From JACCZH01 sp963729445 (GTDB lineage Bacteria; Chloroflexota; Chloroflexia; Thermomicrobiales; CFX8), in assembly GCA_963729445.1 (NCBI GenBank), contig CAVSNU010000002.1, positions 1,178,001 through 1,242,000 on the forward strand: DNA of 64,000 bases, written 5' to 3'. Below are positions 41,180 to 50,578 of the stretch, one piece after another. The stretch's first letter is position 1. Every line of letters starts with the position of its first letter. Below the pieces are notes generated by a model that was given only the letters and a program-made list of their open reading frames with translations, did no database searches and had not been told where the DNA came from. Both the position numbers and the translations under genes were made by a program.

Positions 41180-42685
41180 ATGGCCCAGAAGCGTGTCGCC
41201 GTAGGCATGATTTCGCATGAAACCAATACATTCTCACCAATCCCCACACCGATAGAGGCATTCTCCGAGGAGCGGATCGGCATCCTCGAAGGCGCTGAGA
41301 TCACAAACCGCCTTCAGGGTACCAAGACCGGCATCGGCGGGTTTCTGGATATCGCAGCCACGCAAGGCTGGGATATCGTGGGTACCGTGGCGGCCGGTGC
41401 CATGCCCTCGGCGAACATCCCGGCCGAGGTGCATGACGACCTGAAAGGCCGGATGATTCGCCATCTGCAAGCCGCCGGCGAGGTTGACGGCGTGCTGCTC
41501 CACCTGCATGGGGCGATGCTCTCCGAGAATGCGAACGACGCCGAGGGCGACATCTGTCGCGCGGTGCGGGAAGTCATCGGTCCCGACGTCCCCCTGCTGG
41601 TCGAGCTCGATCTGCATGGCAACATCACGGCTGATTTCTGCAGTGTGGTCGATGGCGTCTTTGCCTACGATACCAACCCGCATATCGATGCCTACGAGCG
41701 GGGTATCGACGCCGCCAGCTGCCTGGCCGATATCTTCAACGGCGACATCACGCGCCCGAGCGTCTTCCTCTCAAAGCCTCCGATGCTGCCGGCGACCATC
41801 AACATGCGCACGGCCGAAGGTCCGATGCAGAAACTGATGGAACGCGCCCGTGAGTGGGAAGCGGGCCCGGACATCGTCAAGGTGGGCGTCTTCGGCGGCT
41901 TTCCGTTCGCGGACTTCGACCAGGCCGGCACGGCGATGCTGGTGACGGCGACCGACCCCGCGAGTGGCCGCAAGTGCGCTGAGGACATGGGCCGCTTTGC
42001 CTGGAGCATCCGCGAAGAATTCCTCAAGAGGATCCCGACGGTTGAAGAGGCCGTCGATCAAGCCCTGAAGCTCCTGGAGCGGCCGGGCGAGGGACCGGTC
42101 TCCCTAGCGGATGTGGCCGACAACCCGGGCGGCGGCGGCTCGGGCGACACGACCGAGCTCCTGCGCGAGCTCATCCGGCGCGGCGCAAAGGGCGCGGCCG
42201 CCTGTGTCTGGGATCCCGAAACGGTGCAGCAGGCGATGCAGCTTGGCGTCGGCGGGCAAGGGACGTTCCGGATCGGTGGCAAGGCTGACCCGGCATACGG
42301 CGAGCCGCTCGAGGTCGAGGGCCGGGTTGCGTTGCTGAGCGACGGTACGTTCGTCGGGCACGGCCCGGTCATGCGCGGCCAAACGGCCAACTGTGGACCG
42401 ACCGCGTTGATTGACGTGAACGGCCTCAAGCTCGTGGTCGTCTCGATTCGCCAGGCGGCCAACGATCGCGGATTCTTCCGTGTGGCCGGCGTGCAGCCGG
42501 AACATGAGCCGCTGCTCGTCATCAAGTCTCGCGGTCACTTCCGTGCTGACTTCGAGCCGATCTCCCGCACCATCATCGAGGTCGACGCGCCGGGAGCCGC
42601 CAACCCCAATCTGGACCGCTTCACCTTCCAGCACGTCCGCCGGCCAATCTGGCCGCTGGATCGCGATGCGGAGTGGAGCGAGTAG
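41180..42685 (+). CDS. M81 family (MlrC-like) metallopeptidase
   Basis: A 501-residue MlrC-type protein. It opens RVAVGMISHETNTFSP; LLHLHGAMLSENANDAEGD, LVELDLHGNIT and AYDTNPHIDAYERG contain the metal ligands of the family; DVADNPGGGGSGDTT and the Gly-rich C-terminal ring (RMRGQTANCGPTAL-like) complete it. MlrC opens linearised microcystin fragments, but most relatives act on other small peptides or amides. I start at the ATG 41180 since the family's conserved beginning follows it at once. It fits the other peptidases in the window. Confidence 0.85.
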   Translation: MAQKRVAVGMISHETNTFSPIPTPIEAFSEERIGILEGAEITNRLQGTKTGIGGFLDIAATQGWDIVGTVAAGAMPSANIPAEVHDDLKGRMIRHLQAAGEVDGVLLHLHGAMLSENANDAEGDICRAVREVIGPDVPLLVELDLHGNITADFCSVVDGVFAYDTNPHIDAYERGIDAASCLADIFNGDITRPSVFLSKPPMLPATINMRTAEGPMQKLMERAREWEAGPDIVKVGVFGGFPFADFDQAGTAMLVTATDPASGRKCAEDMGRFAWSIREEFLKRIPTVEEAVDQALKLLERPGEGPVSLADVADNPGGGGSGDTTELLRELIRRGAKGAAACVWDPETVQQAMQLGVGGQGTFRIGGKADPAYGEPLEVEGRVALLSDGTFVGHGPVMRGQTANCGPTALIDVNGLKLVVVSIRQAANDRGFFRVAGVQPEHEPLLVIKSRGHFRADFEPISRTIIEVDAPGAANPNLDRFTFQHVRRPIWPLDRDAEWSE

Positions 42686-42886
42686 AGAGGTCGGGAGGTG
42701 TACCGGGCCATCACCCGTAGACGATCGAACGCGAGTACAACGTCGCGGCTCTGAATGGACGAGGGCGGGTCACGGCCGGATTGATGCCGTGATCCATCCT
42801 CACCACCGCGAGATCGAAGTGGACCTTTTCGTCTGGGCGAGAGCCTTTCGCCGATCGCCTCGTCAATGTCATAGGTCATCGTAAAG

Positions 42887-42925
42887 TCGAGCCGGGGGAG
42901 GACAACACGTCCTCCCCCGGCTCGA
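42887..42925. terminator. Bidirectional terminator
   Basis: A perfect 17-bp stem (TCGAGCCGGGGGAGGAC with its inverse) and a 5-base loop lie in the 362-base gap between the convergent M81 and DUF4242 genes. Apart from this and the next hairpin the gap shows nothing. Confidence 0.85.
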
Positions 42926-42965
42926 TAAATCCGTCACACAGGGACACATGGGATCGGGAACCTAG

Positions 42966-43000
42966 TAGAGGGCGGCTTCCTGTCCCCGCATCGCCCTCTA
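42966..43000 (-). terminator. Second hairpin in the same gap
   Basis: TAGAGGGCG pairs with CGCCCTCTA over 9 bases with a 17-base loop, 48 bases past the DUF4242 stop. Confidence 0.45.
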
Positions 43001-43047
43001 GGAATCCAGCTTTGGTTTCGTACTCATGGATTCGCGGGCTTCCGGCC

Positions 43048-43320
43048 TTATTTGTAGAAATAGGGATCGAGGATCGAAACCCGGGTGATCTTGTCCAGCG
43101 GTAGGGAGTTGCAGCCAGCGGCTTTGCGGATGGATTCGGGGTCTGGTCCATCGTAGATGCAGAACGTCTTGCTTTTGTCCTCACTGACGTAGGAGTGCAC
43201 CCAGGTCACGCCGAAGTCGGCATTCTGGTTTACGACACCGAGCATGGCGCCCGCGCCCTCTTCGTTCATCGGAACGTGCAGTCCGTCGGGGAACGTTCGC
43301 TCGACCATGTAACGGGGCAT
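43048..43320 (-). CDS. DUF4242 (SCO4226-like) small protein
   Basis: A 90-residue protein beginning MPRYMVERTFPDGL, with VTWVHSYVSEDKSKTFCIYDGPDPESIRKAAGCNSLPLDKITRV, shown here as one family block in parts: VTWVHSYVS, KTFCIYDGP and AAGCNSLPLDKI. This is the DUF4242 ferredoxin-like fold; the Streptomyces member SCO4226 binds nickel. A perfect AGGAGG seven bases before the ATG at 43320 decides the start. It lies downstream of the LuxR-type regulator on the same strand. Confidence 0.8.
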   Translation of the reverse strand: MPRYMVERTFPDGLHVPMNEEGAGAMLGVVNQNADFGVTWVHSYVSEDKSKTFCIYDGPDPESIRKAAGCNSLPLDKITRVSILDPYFYK

Positions 43321-43404
43321 TGAGGTCCTCCTCTTCTTGAAAACTGACGATACGCCTGCATTCATTCTGAGGATGGCGGGATGCGATCGCGACGGGAGGA
43401 TTCC

Positions 43405-46029
43405 CTAGTTTGGTGTTCTGGTCTCCCCATTTTGGAGAATGAGGCCAAGCCGGACCGCCTCACGCGCCGCCTCGGCCCGGCTATGAACGTCGAGTTTGGC
43501 GAGCACCGACGAGACGTGGTGGCCGACCGTCTTGGGTGAAAGGAAGAGCCGCTCGGCAATCTCGGCGTTACGCAATCCCTCGGCAAGGAGATGTAGGACC
43601 TCGACCTCACGAGGGGTGAGGCCGGCCAGGTTGGCGAGGGTAGCGGGCCGTGGTCCCCGCGGTATTCCGCGCGCCCCCAGTTCGCGCAGGCGTCGGGTGG
43701 CGACCGCGACCATCGGAGCAGCCCCAAGCCGCTCGAACTCCCGTAGGGCTTGCTTGAGCGTGGCCTCGTCATCGCCATCGGCCAGTGCGCGGGCCGCCTC
43801 ATAGGGGCAGTTCAATTGCTTCCACGCCTGTGCCGCCTCCGCCCAGTGTCCCGAGATCTGAAGGGCAAACGGCTCGGCTGCCCCTTCCGGCGCAGCGTCA
43901 AGCGCACCGGCACGCCACAGCCAGAGGGAGAGCTCGCCAACGTGCCAGATGTGTTTGTGATGCAGTGCGAGTTCGTAGCACGCGCGCGCCTCTTCGACGA
44001 CGCGTTCGTGGTCTCCCATCAGCCAGGCCGCTTCAGCCCGGGCAGCGTGTACGGGACCAAGTCTCTGAAGCGTGGCTGTCTCACGTGACAATTCGAGCGC
44101 CTCGTCAAGCGCAGCCCAAACGTCGGGATCCCCCCGGCGGGCCCGCACCCGCCCCAATGCGATCAGTGCCATGATCCGGCTAATGGTGGCAACGACCGGT
44201 CGGCGTACCACTGCTGACGCGTCCTCAGTCGCCTCGCTCCAGCGACCCTGATAGAGGTGACACAGCGCCTGCCAGGAGACCATGTACCACTGTTCGAAGT
44301 CGAGATCATGCTCGGTAGCGAAGGCGATGCCTTCGGTCAGATAACGGGTGGCAAGCGAAAACTGATACATCTCACCGCTAGCAGACCCCAGATTCCCATA
44401 TGCGCTTGCCACGCCACTGTCATGAGCGATATCGCGAGACAGCTCGAGACTACGTTCCAGATACCGGCGTCCCTGGTCGATGCCGGACAGCATCATTGCC
44501 GAGCCGACCGAGTTACATGCCGCGGCAATGGTTTGCGTATGCCCATGTCGTTCCGCGAGATCAATCGCCTTCTCGCCCCAGGAGATTGCCTCCGCGTTGT
44601 CACGGTTGAGCATGCGCAGGCGAGCCTGGAACATGTACGCACGGGCGAGCTCAAGTCCGGCAGGCAACTCTTCGAGCAGATCAAGAGCCGCACGGCCCGC
44701 AGCCTCACCGTCGCCGTTGCGCCCTGTGAGGATGAACAGATGGCCCAACCGGCCTAGATTCTCAGCCTCTCTTGATGGCTGCCCGGCGCGATGCCAGATC
44801 TCCGTTGCCTCCTGACGGGCAACGATCGCTCGTTCAAGGTCATCGACCACCTGACACTCTGTCGCGTAATCTTCGAGCAGCGTCGCGCGTTCGATCTCAT
44901 CCATGGTACCGGCAAAGCGTAGCGCCCGTGCGTACTGCGCCGCGGCTTCCCGGTGTGCTCGAAGTTCCGCAGCGCGCCGTGCTGACGCCGGGGCGTATTG
45001 CAGTACCCGCTCTCTATCTCCTGCCGCCTCGGCATGGTGAGCCAGGCGAGCCAGCATGTCCGGCCGCGCTTCCGAAGCTTCCAACGCCGCCAGTACCATC
45101 TGGTGCAGTGTGATCAGTCGCTGCGGGGAGATAGTATCGAGAATGGTCTCGCGGGCGATCTCGTGACGGAAGGCGAACCCGTTTTCCTGGGCGCGTAGCA
45201 CACCCGCAGTGGCACACTCTTCTATCGCCTCCATCTCCGGTCCGGCAACGGCCATCAGCACCCGCGTCTCAATGTTGGACCCGATCACCGCAGCGGCATC
45301 GAGCGCAGAGCGTGCAGGCGGCGAGAGACGCGCCGCCCGCGCCAGCACAGCGTCACGCACGGTCGCGGGGATACCAGCTTGCCCCGATGCGAGCGCCTCT
45401 GTGACAAAGAAGGGATTTCCGCCGGTCTGTTGGTAGAGATTCGCCGCGTCGATGGCGCGGCCTTCCGCCAGCTGCCGCACCGCCGGTTCCGTGAGCCGCG
45501 GGATGGTGAGGCGGCGCACAGCCGCCGAGGTCGCGAGGTCGCCAAGCACAATTCTCAAGGGATGCCGTGGGCCGACCTCGTCATCGCGGTAGGTCGCGAT
45601 CAGCAGTGCGGGAACGGTGTCGATTCGCCGTCCGATGAAGCGCAGCAGATCGAGGGTCGCCTCGTCCGCCCAGTGAACATCTTCAAACACGACAACCGCT
45701 GGATCCGGACGGTGTGCCAGCAGACCAAGAAACGCGCTGAAGACCTTGTACCGCTGACCGGCTTCCTGGAGAAGCCGGTCGAGCTCTCCGCCCACCTGTC
45801 CGGCGATGTCGATCAGCGGCCCGAGCGGGCGGGGCGTCGAGAGCGGATCGCAGGTGCCGCGTAGCACGCGCACCCTTGGCCGCGCAGCCCTGCAGAACTC
45901 CTTGACGAGGACCGTTTTGCCGACGCCGGCCTCACCGGCAACGAAGACGAGGCGGCCATGGCCGTCGGCTGCTACGCTGAGAAGGTCATTCAGCTCTAAG
46001 AGAAATGAATCGCGCTCAAGCAATTGCAT
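43405..46029 (-). CDS. Large ATP-binding LuxR-type regulator (LAL/MalT-like)
   Basis: An 874-residue signal-transducing ATPase regulator. Residues 1-300 are a STAND/AAA-like NTPase: Walker A GEAGVGKT (32-39), Walker B VVVFEDVHWADE. The middle 450 residues are TPR-like helices (LARLAHHAEAAGD, AAAQYARALRFAG, LGRLGHLFILTGRNGDG). The C-terminal 60 residues are a LuxR HTH: LTPREVEVLHLLAEGLRNAE then LFLSPKTVGHHVSSVLAKLD. A TATAAT (46039-46044) ends nine bases before the ATG at 46029, so the mRNA may be nearly leaderless. The inducer and targets are unknown. Confidence 0.88.
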   Translation of the reverse strand: MQLLERDSFLLELNDLLSVAADGHGRLVFVAGEAGVGKTVLVKEFCRAARPRVRVLRGTCDPLSTPRPLGPLIDIAGQVGGELDRLLQEAGQRYKVFSAFLGLLAHRPDPAVVVFEDVHWADEATLDLLRFIGRRIDTVPALLIATYRDDEVGPRHPLRIVLGDLATSAAVRRLTIPRLTEPAVRQLAEGRAIDAANLYQQTGGNPFFVTEALASGQAGIPATVRDAVLARAARLSPPARSALDAAAVIGSNIETRVLMAVAGPEMEAIEECATAGVLRAQENGFAFRHEIARETILDTISPQRLITLHQMVLAALEASEARPDMLARLAHHAEAAGDRERVLQYAPASARRAAELRAHREAAAQYARALRFAGTMDEIERATLLEDYATECQVVDDLERAIVARQEATEIWHRAGQPSREAENLGRLGHLFILTGRNGDGEAAGRAALDLLEELPAGLELARAYMFQARLRMLNRDNAEAISWGEKAIDLAERHGHTQTIAAACNSVGSAMMLSGIDQGRRYLERSLELSRDIAHDSGVASAYGNLGSASGEMYQFSLATRYLTEGIAFATEHDLDFEQWYMVSWQALCHLYQGRWSEATEDASAVVRRPVVATISRIMALIALGRVRARRGDPDVWAALDEALELSRETATLQRLGPVHAARAEAAWLMGDHERVVEEARACYELALHHKHIWHVGELSLWLWRAGALDAAPEGAAEPFALQISGHWAEAAQAWKQLNCPYEAARALADGDDEATLKQALREFERLGAAPMVAVATRRLRELGARGIPRGPRPATLANLAGLTPREVEVLHLLAEGLRNAEIAERLFLSPKTVGHHVSSVLAKLDVHSRAEAAREAVRLGLILQNGETRTPN

Positions 46030-46252
46030 GATGAGCGCATTATACCCATGCGCAATCCATTCAGCGCCCCAGTTTGGCGCATCAGGCCAAGTGGTCGAAT
46101 GTAAGCTAGCCCTCAGTGATCTGACCGCCGGCTCTCCCATCGCGGCAGCTCCGGTGTGTGACAACTGATGACAGGTGGTCTTACGTCGTACCATTGTGCG
46201 TATGATTGCGAGTTGGCGCCCACACCAGAGACCCCATGAAAGGAGGCTTGCA

Positions 46253-46543
46253 ATGAGCGGAAGCTCCAAGGTAACCACCGACCATGAGACCATTCGCCGG
46301 TGGGCAGAGGAACGCGGCGGGCGGCCGGCAAGGGTCAAAGGGACAGGTGGCCAAGAAGGTGGCGACGACGTTGGCCTCTTGCGCTTTGATTTTGGCGAAC
46401 CGGACGAGTCGCTGGAACCCATCTCCTGGGAGGAGTTCTTCAGGGAGTTTGAGAATGAGAAGCTGGCCATGGTCTACCAGGACACGACCAGAGAAGGCCA
46501 GGAGAGCCGCTTCTTCAAGTTCGTGAGGCGTGACGACGCATGA
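46253..46543 (+). CDS. Small conserved protein, unknown function
   Basis: A 96-residue protein beginning MSGSSKVTTDHETIRRWAEERGGRPA, of which the TTDHETIRRWAEERGGRP block and the later ISWEEFFREFE...LAMVYQD pattern mark a widespread small family. It is sometimes labelled 1,4-alpha-glucan branching protein, without basis that I can see. AAGGAGG precedes the ATG at 46253. It is divergent from the LuxR-type gene. Confidence 0.7.
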   Translation: MSGSSKVTTDHETIRRWAEERGGRPARVKGTGGQEGGDDVGLLRFDFGEPDESLEPISWEEFFREFENEKLAMVYQDTTREGQESRFFKFVRRDDA

Positions 46544-46700
46544 CCTCAGCCTCGTCAGGCGGAGAAGAACCCTCTCGCCGGCGTGGAAGCAACCGGTGCA
46601 CCCGCGTTACACGAATCGCTCGCCATGGGTCACAGTTGTCGTAGCGTGCATCTGTCGCAACAACTCACAACGGCGCCGGAGGTGCGACGTGGCGCCCGCT

Positions 46701-48446
46701 CTACCGGTTCACCTCGGCCCGCAGGTCCCGGTTCGCTGTGTTCGCCTCGCCGATCGTGGTCCGCACGCCCTCGAGGCGGGAGCGCTCGCTGGTCACGAAG
46801 CGTGTGTAGGGTGAGATCGCGTCGCGGATGCGGCGCACCGAGCGGCCAAGCTCGGCCTCGAAACCATCCCGCAGCACGTCGGTAAGCTGGCGCTCCAGCT
46901 CGGCCGATTTGCGGCGCAGCTCCGTCCGGGCCGTGCGTCGACGCGCCGGCAGGATAAACAAGCCCAACCCGGCAATCGTGACGGCCGCCAGGATGCCGGT
47001 GACATCCACCGCCGCGGTCGTGGCTGTCGCGACGACAATCGCCCCCAGGGAGACCGCGCCGGCCTGGGCAAGGGCCGTCTGGGCCACTGCCGAGCGCACG
47101 TTGGTGGCCAGCAGCGCCGCCTCTGCCCGCTGGTCGTAGCGGCTCACTACGCCCTCAGCCTCACGGGCGACCTGGGTGATGAGCGTCTGCCGGTCGATGG
47201 CGAAGCGCGAGCCAACCTGACCGATCATGTCGTCACGGTAGCGCTCCAGCGCCCGGCGGTCGAGGGTATCGGTCACGGTCTGCCAGACGCGCAGGTCCTG
47301 CGCGACCATCCAGTCGATCAGCTCGTTGATCGTGTCGTCGATCTGCCGCTCGGTGTCCCGCCACGACATCGCGTTCAAAGGCCTCGCGGGTATTCTCTGA
47401 ACGCATCAGGTCGAAGACCCTGCCGAGCCGGATGTACTCGTCGAAGAAACGGTCTGCGCGCTCGTTCAGCCGGTGGACGATGTTCTCAACACGGGTGATG
47501 TAGGTGGCGAACTCGCGCTGCATCTCCTTCTCATAGTCGCTGATGTGCGCTTCGATCTGGGCGATCGTCGCGGCGTCCTGCTCCAGCAGTGACAGCCGTT
47601 CATCGACCGTCGTCGTGTAACGCGCCAGCAAACGGTCGGCCACACCGAGGGGGTTGAGCAGCTTGAGCCGGATCCTCTCTTCCTGGTCCAGCGTGTTCAT
47701 GATATACGAGCGCAGCGCGTCAAAGCGGCCGGCCGGATCGCCGCGCTCGGCCAGCTTGGCCGAGATCGGGAAGATCAGCGGCTCGATCCCCAACAAGCGG
47801 CTGGCGTTGCCGGAGATAAAGGTCGTCACCTCGTTAGCTGGGCGTCGTTCTCCAGCAGATCGATCTTGTTGAGCACGACCACGATCTTCTTGCCCCAGTT
47901 GCGGATCTCCTCAAGAAATGCGCGTTCCGACTCGCTGAAGGGCCGGTCGGCCGAGGTGACGAAGAGCACCAGGTCAGAGCGCGGCACGAAGCGCTGCGAG
48001 ATGGCCTCGTGCTCGCGCAGAATTGCATTGGTGCCGGGCGTATCGACGACGTTGATCTCGCGCAGGAACGGCGCCGGATGGTGATGGATGATCACGCCGT
48101 CGTTGGTGGTCTCGTCCGGGCCAGGCTCGCCGTAGACCAACAGGTGGATCATGCTGGTCGTGGGCGTCACACCCTCGGGCATGATCGGCTCGCCGACCAG
48201 CGCGTTGATGAAGGCCGACTTTCCTGAGTTGAACTCGCCGACGATCACCAGCAGGAAGAGCGTCTCCAGCTGCTGCCGCGCCTGCCGCAACAGTCGCAGA
48301 TCTTCATCGACGTTATCCGCCCCAGGGAACGCCCGCGCAATCGCCTCCACCTGGGTCAGCAGCCCAACCGCCCGATCCCGAAGCTCCTCTTCGCGGGTCG
48401 AGAGCACTGCCCCAGTGACGGCTCGTTTATTCTCGGCCATGTCCAT
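46701..48446 (-). pseudogene. Dynamin-like GTPase, two frameshifts
   Basis: Three successive frames together make one bacterial dynamin-like protein of about 580 residues. The first part (48446-47826) has the GTPase motifs: GEFNSGKSAFINAL (P loop), TPTTS, VDTPGTN and LNKIDLL. The frame breaks near 47833, where one G seems missing (ACGAGG for ACGGAGG), and again near 47360, where one G seems extra (GCGGGAC). The helical stalk and a C-terminal hydrophobic hairpin (VTGILAAVTIAGLGLFILP) follow. Such proteins remodel or repair membranes. Both changes are single bases with no other damage, so the gene may be intact in the real genome. Confidence 0.8.
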
Positions 48447-48621
48447 CGCCTTTCGCGTATCTTGGACCTGTTGATATTTCCATAAACCTACAATAGCGAC
48501 AATCTCTCAGGCGGTCGCTGCTGATGACGAACTATTTCCATGCCATAGAGGATGCAGGTTGGCATTCTCTCGGCAATGGAAGCCCGGTTACAGCCGAACG
48601 AGTCCTGAGAGTAGAGCATCG

Positions 48622-49017
48622 ATGCGCACGTTTCACGACAAGGAAGTTGAGTACCTGCGCGAGCAGCTCTTGGGCCGGATCGCGACGGTCAACCCAGACG
48701 GACAACCGCATGTCGTCCCGGTCGGATATCGCTACAACGCTGAGACCGGCACGATCGACATTGCCGGCCACAATCCGGAACGGACAAGAGAGTTTCGTGA
48801 TACCAGCGCTCATCCCCAGGTGGCGTTCGTGGTCGACGATCTTCTCAAAACCAACCCCTGGCGGCCGCGCGGCCTCGAAATCCGTGGCACAGCCCGCGTG
48901 CTCACCGAAGGAGGCGAACGCATCGGTCCAGGCTTTAGAGGCCCCTGGTTCCGCATCACCCCCCAGCATGTCATCTCCGGGGGTCTTGATACCGATTCCC
49001 ATCCTACCGCCGGATAG
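48622..49017 (+). CDS. PPOX-class, probably F420-dependent, oxidoreductase
   Basis: A 131-residue split-barrel flavin/deazaflavin protein: LREQLLGRIATVNPDGQPHVVPVGYRY is the typical opening (parts GRIATVNPDG and HVVPVGY), VAFVVDDL and RGLEIRGTARVL follow, and the end PWFRITPQHVISGGLD is usual for the F420-binding group. It would reduce a small molecule with F420H2 or FMN. I take the ATG at 48622; its ribosome site is weak. No F420 biosynthesis gene is in view. Confidence 0.78.
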   Translation: MRTFHDKEVEYLREQLLGRIATVNPDGQPHVVPVGYRYNAETGTIDIAGHNPERTREFRDTSAHPQVAFVVDDLLKTNPWRPRGLEIRGTARVLTEGGERIGPGFRGPWFRITPQHVISGGLDTDSHPTAG

Positions 49018-49069
49018 CTTGGAAGCATGCCGCCCCGCGAAAGAGACATGCGAGACGTGAATGAAGCCT

Positions 49070-49849
49070 CTAGCTGCCCCTGATGAATTCGTTGTGGCCT
49101 CGGATCGCTTCAAGGCTCAAACCGAACAACTGGAGTACTTGGAGAAGGTCGGGATCTTTGGGGTCGATCCTGGTGTCATGAAACTCATTAAAGGATGGGT
49201 CGAAGACCATTCGATCCTCGAATACTGCCCAGCAGGTCCAGTCTAGGTTGTGTCGAGATGGGTAGCGGATCCCAGCGAAGCACGGCTGTCCTACCTCGTC
49301 CATCTGCTCATATATGTACCGCGCACAGTGTTGGGTCATAGGTCGATCAGTGCTAAAAACCGTGCTAAGGTCAAAATCATCTAATCCAAATTGCACGGCA
49401 ATTGGTGCAAGTGCACCCCGCAGATGGCTAATGCTATCCGGTGCCACAATGTCGACAAACTGGAGCGATGGAGCTAACCGCGCCACACCGATTTGGCGCT
49501 TAAACCGCCAATCGATCGGTACAACGCCCCGTTCAACGTCTGAAGGATCTAGCAATCCATCGAGAGCATCCTGGAACGACTCCTCATCATCGTCAACGTC
49601 CTGCATAAGGGCCAGTAACGGCATTGAGCGACGAAACCGTGCAAGCGTTTCCCCGAATGCTCCGGCACGCTCGGACGCACAGTAAATCGCCCGGAATCGA
49701 GAGGAGTCTGGGTCGTCGAACCGGTTGTTTCCAGCCAAACGCCATGGGGCTGGCTCAAATGGGCCAGCCCCTAACAACGAAACACGATAGACCGGCGTGC
49801 TTGGGGCAGGAACGGTGACAAGCTGCCTTTGTGCCTTGACGACAGCCAC
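49070..49849 (-). CDS. RES-domain toxin
   Basis: A 259-residue protein with the RES fold: VYRVSLLGAG holds the Arg, RFRAIYCASERAGAFGETLARFR the Glu block, and FAGIRYPSRHNLDWTCWAVFED the C-terminal block with Ser. RES toxins use ADP-ribosyltransferase-like chemistry, several degrading NAD+. The GTG start at 49849 follows the antitoxin stop with no gap (TAAGTG), so translation should be coupled. At 259 residues it is longer than the usual 150-190, with an extra inserted region (residues about 75-150). The pair is AT-richer than its neighbours. Confidence 0.82.
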   Translation of the reverse strand: MAVVKAQRQLVTVPAPSTPVYRVSLLGAGPFEPAPWRLAGNNRFDDPDSSRFRAIYCASERAGAFGETLARFRRSMPLLALMQDVDDDEESFQDALDGLLDPSDVERGVVPIDWRFKRQIGVARLAPSLQFVDIVAPDSISHLRGALAPIAVQFGLDDFDLSTVFSTDRPMTQHCARYIYEQMDEVGQPCFAGIRYPSRHNLDWTCWAVFEDRMVFDPSFNEFHDTRIDPKDPDLLQVLQLFGLSLEAIRGHNEFIRGS

Positions 49850-50248
49850 TTAGCCGCCCACCACAAAGGCGCGAGCAGCTGAGAGCGCTTCTTTGAGGTG
49901 ATTGTCACGGATTGCCTCAGCTGGTGACGTATCGCCTAGTTGTGGGTTCAGTCCAATGAACCATGCTTTCGCAACCTGTGGCGAGTCCGAGGATTGCAGC
50001 AAGAGGTAAAGGATATGGTAAGCCGTTCGGAGTCGTCTTTCCGTATCTGCGCCCCGGATTCCTGATACCTCTCCATTTGCCCACCGGGCGACTGTCTTCC
50101 CGTCTTTTACACCTGCCATAACAGCCGTTAATCTCCGCGACAATACCTCCTGCAAATCTCTTGCTATCTCATCGAGCGGTTTCGTCGTCGCGATACGGTG
50201 TGCCTGCTCCATTTCCACGGCAACTTGCTCAGCAGCCATGATTTCCAT
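49850..50248 (-). CDS. Xre/MbcA/ParS-like antitoxin of the RES toxin
   Basis: A 132-residue protein with a helical N-terminal region (LTAVMAGVKDGKTVARWANGE looks like a short HTH) and a C-terminal toxin-binding domain with WFIGLNPQLGDTSPAEAI, a clear hallmark of antitoxins partnering RES toxins (W-x-x-x-x-N-P-x-L-x-x-x-x-P). It silences the toxin by covering its active site and should repress the operon. The ATG at 50239 has a better-spaced GGAG than the one at 50248. A promoter candidate lies 60 bases upstream. Confidence 0.82.
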   Translation of the reverse strand: MEIMAAEQVAVEMEQAHRIATTKPLDEIARDLQEVLSRRLTAVMAGVKDGKTVARWANGEVSGIRGADTERRLRTAYHILYLLLQSSDSPQVAKAWFIGLNPQLGDTSPAEAIRDNHLKEALSAARAFVVGG

Positions 50249-50306
50249 TCTCCCTAGTTGTATTATGCCGACCCTATCTCCTCTGAAAGAGTAACTTTAT
50301 GCCCTC

Positions 50307-50336
50307 TGAATATCCTTACTATATACCACTTGTCAA
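50307..50336 (-). promoter_or_regulatory. Candidate promoter of the RES/Xre operon
   Basis: A perfect TTGACA (50331-50336, minus strand) is followed after 18 bases by TATTCA. The word CCTCTGAA occurs twice between 50276 and 50310 and could be part of an operator. The rest of the gap 50337-50578 shows nothing notable. Confidence 0.4.
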
Positions 50337-50578
50337 CACCCTGAACACCTATTTGCCCGCCAGACTCGTTGATTTAGGACCAGAATCCCGCAACTCCTTG
50401 ACTGGTAAGCACCTTTGAGATCCTTCGGTGCAATATGCGACGCAGCCGGTCGAGCAATCTGCGGGTGTTTCTCATGCATGTACGGAAACTGGGTGTTTAT
50501 TGCATGTCGGTAGGCCATTCATGACGAGCGCAAGAGGCGATGTATCTGGAGAGCATCTACTGCCACGAACAGGCGCGC

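Noticed and set aside
47826..47833. Programmed frameshift in the dynamin-like gene
   Set aside because: There is no slippery heptamer with a downstream pseudoknot that I can see, and the same kind of single-G change recurs in unrelated genes nearby.
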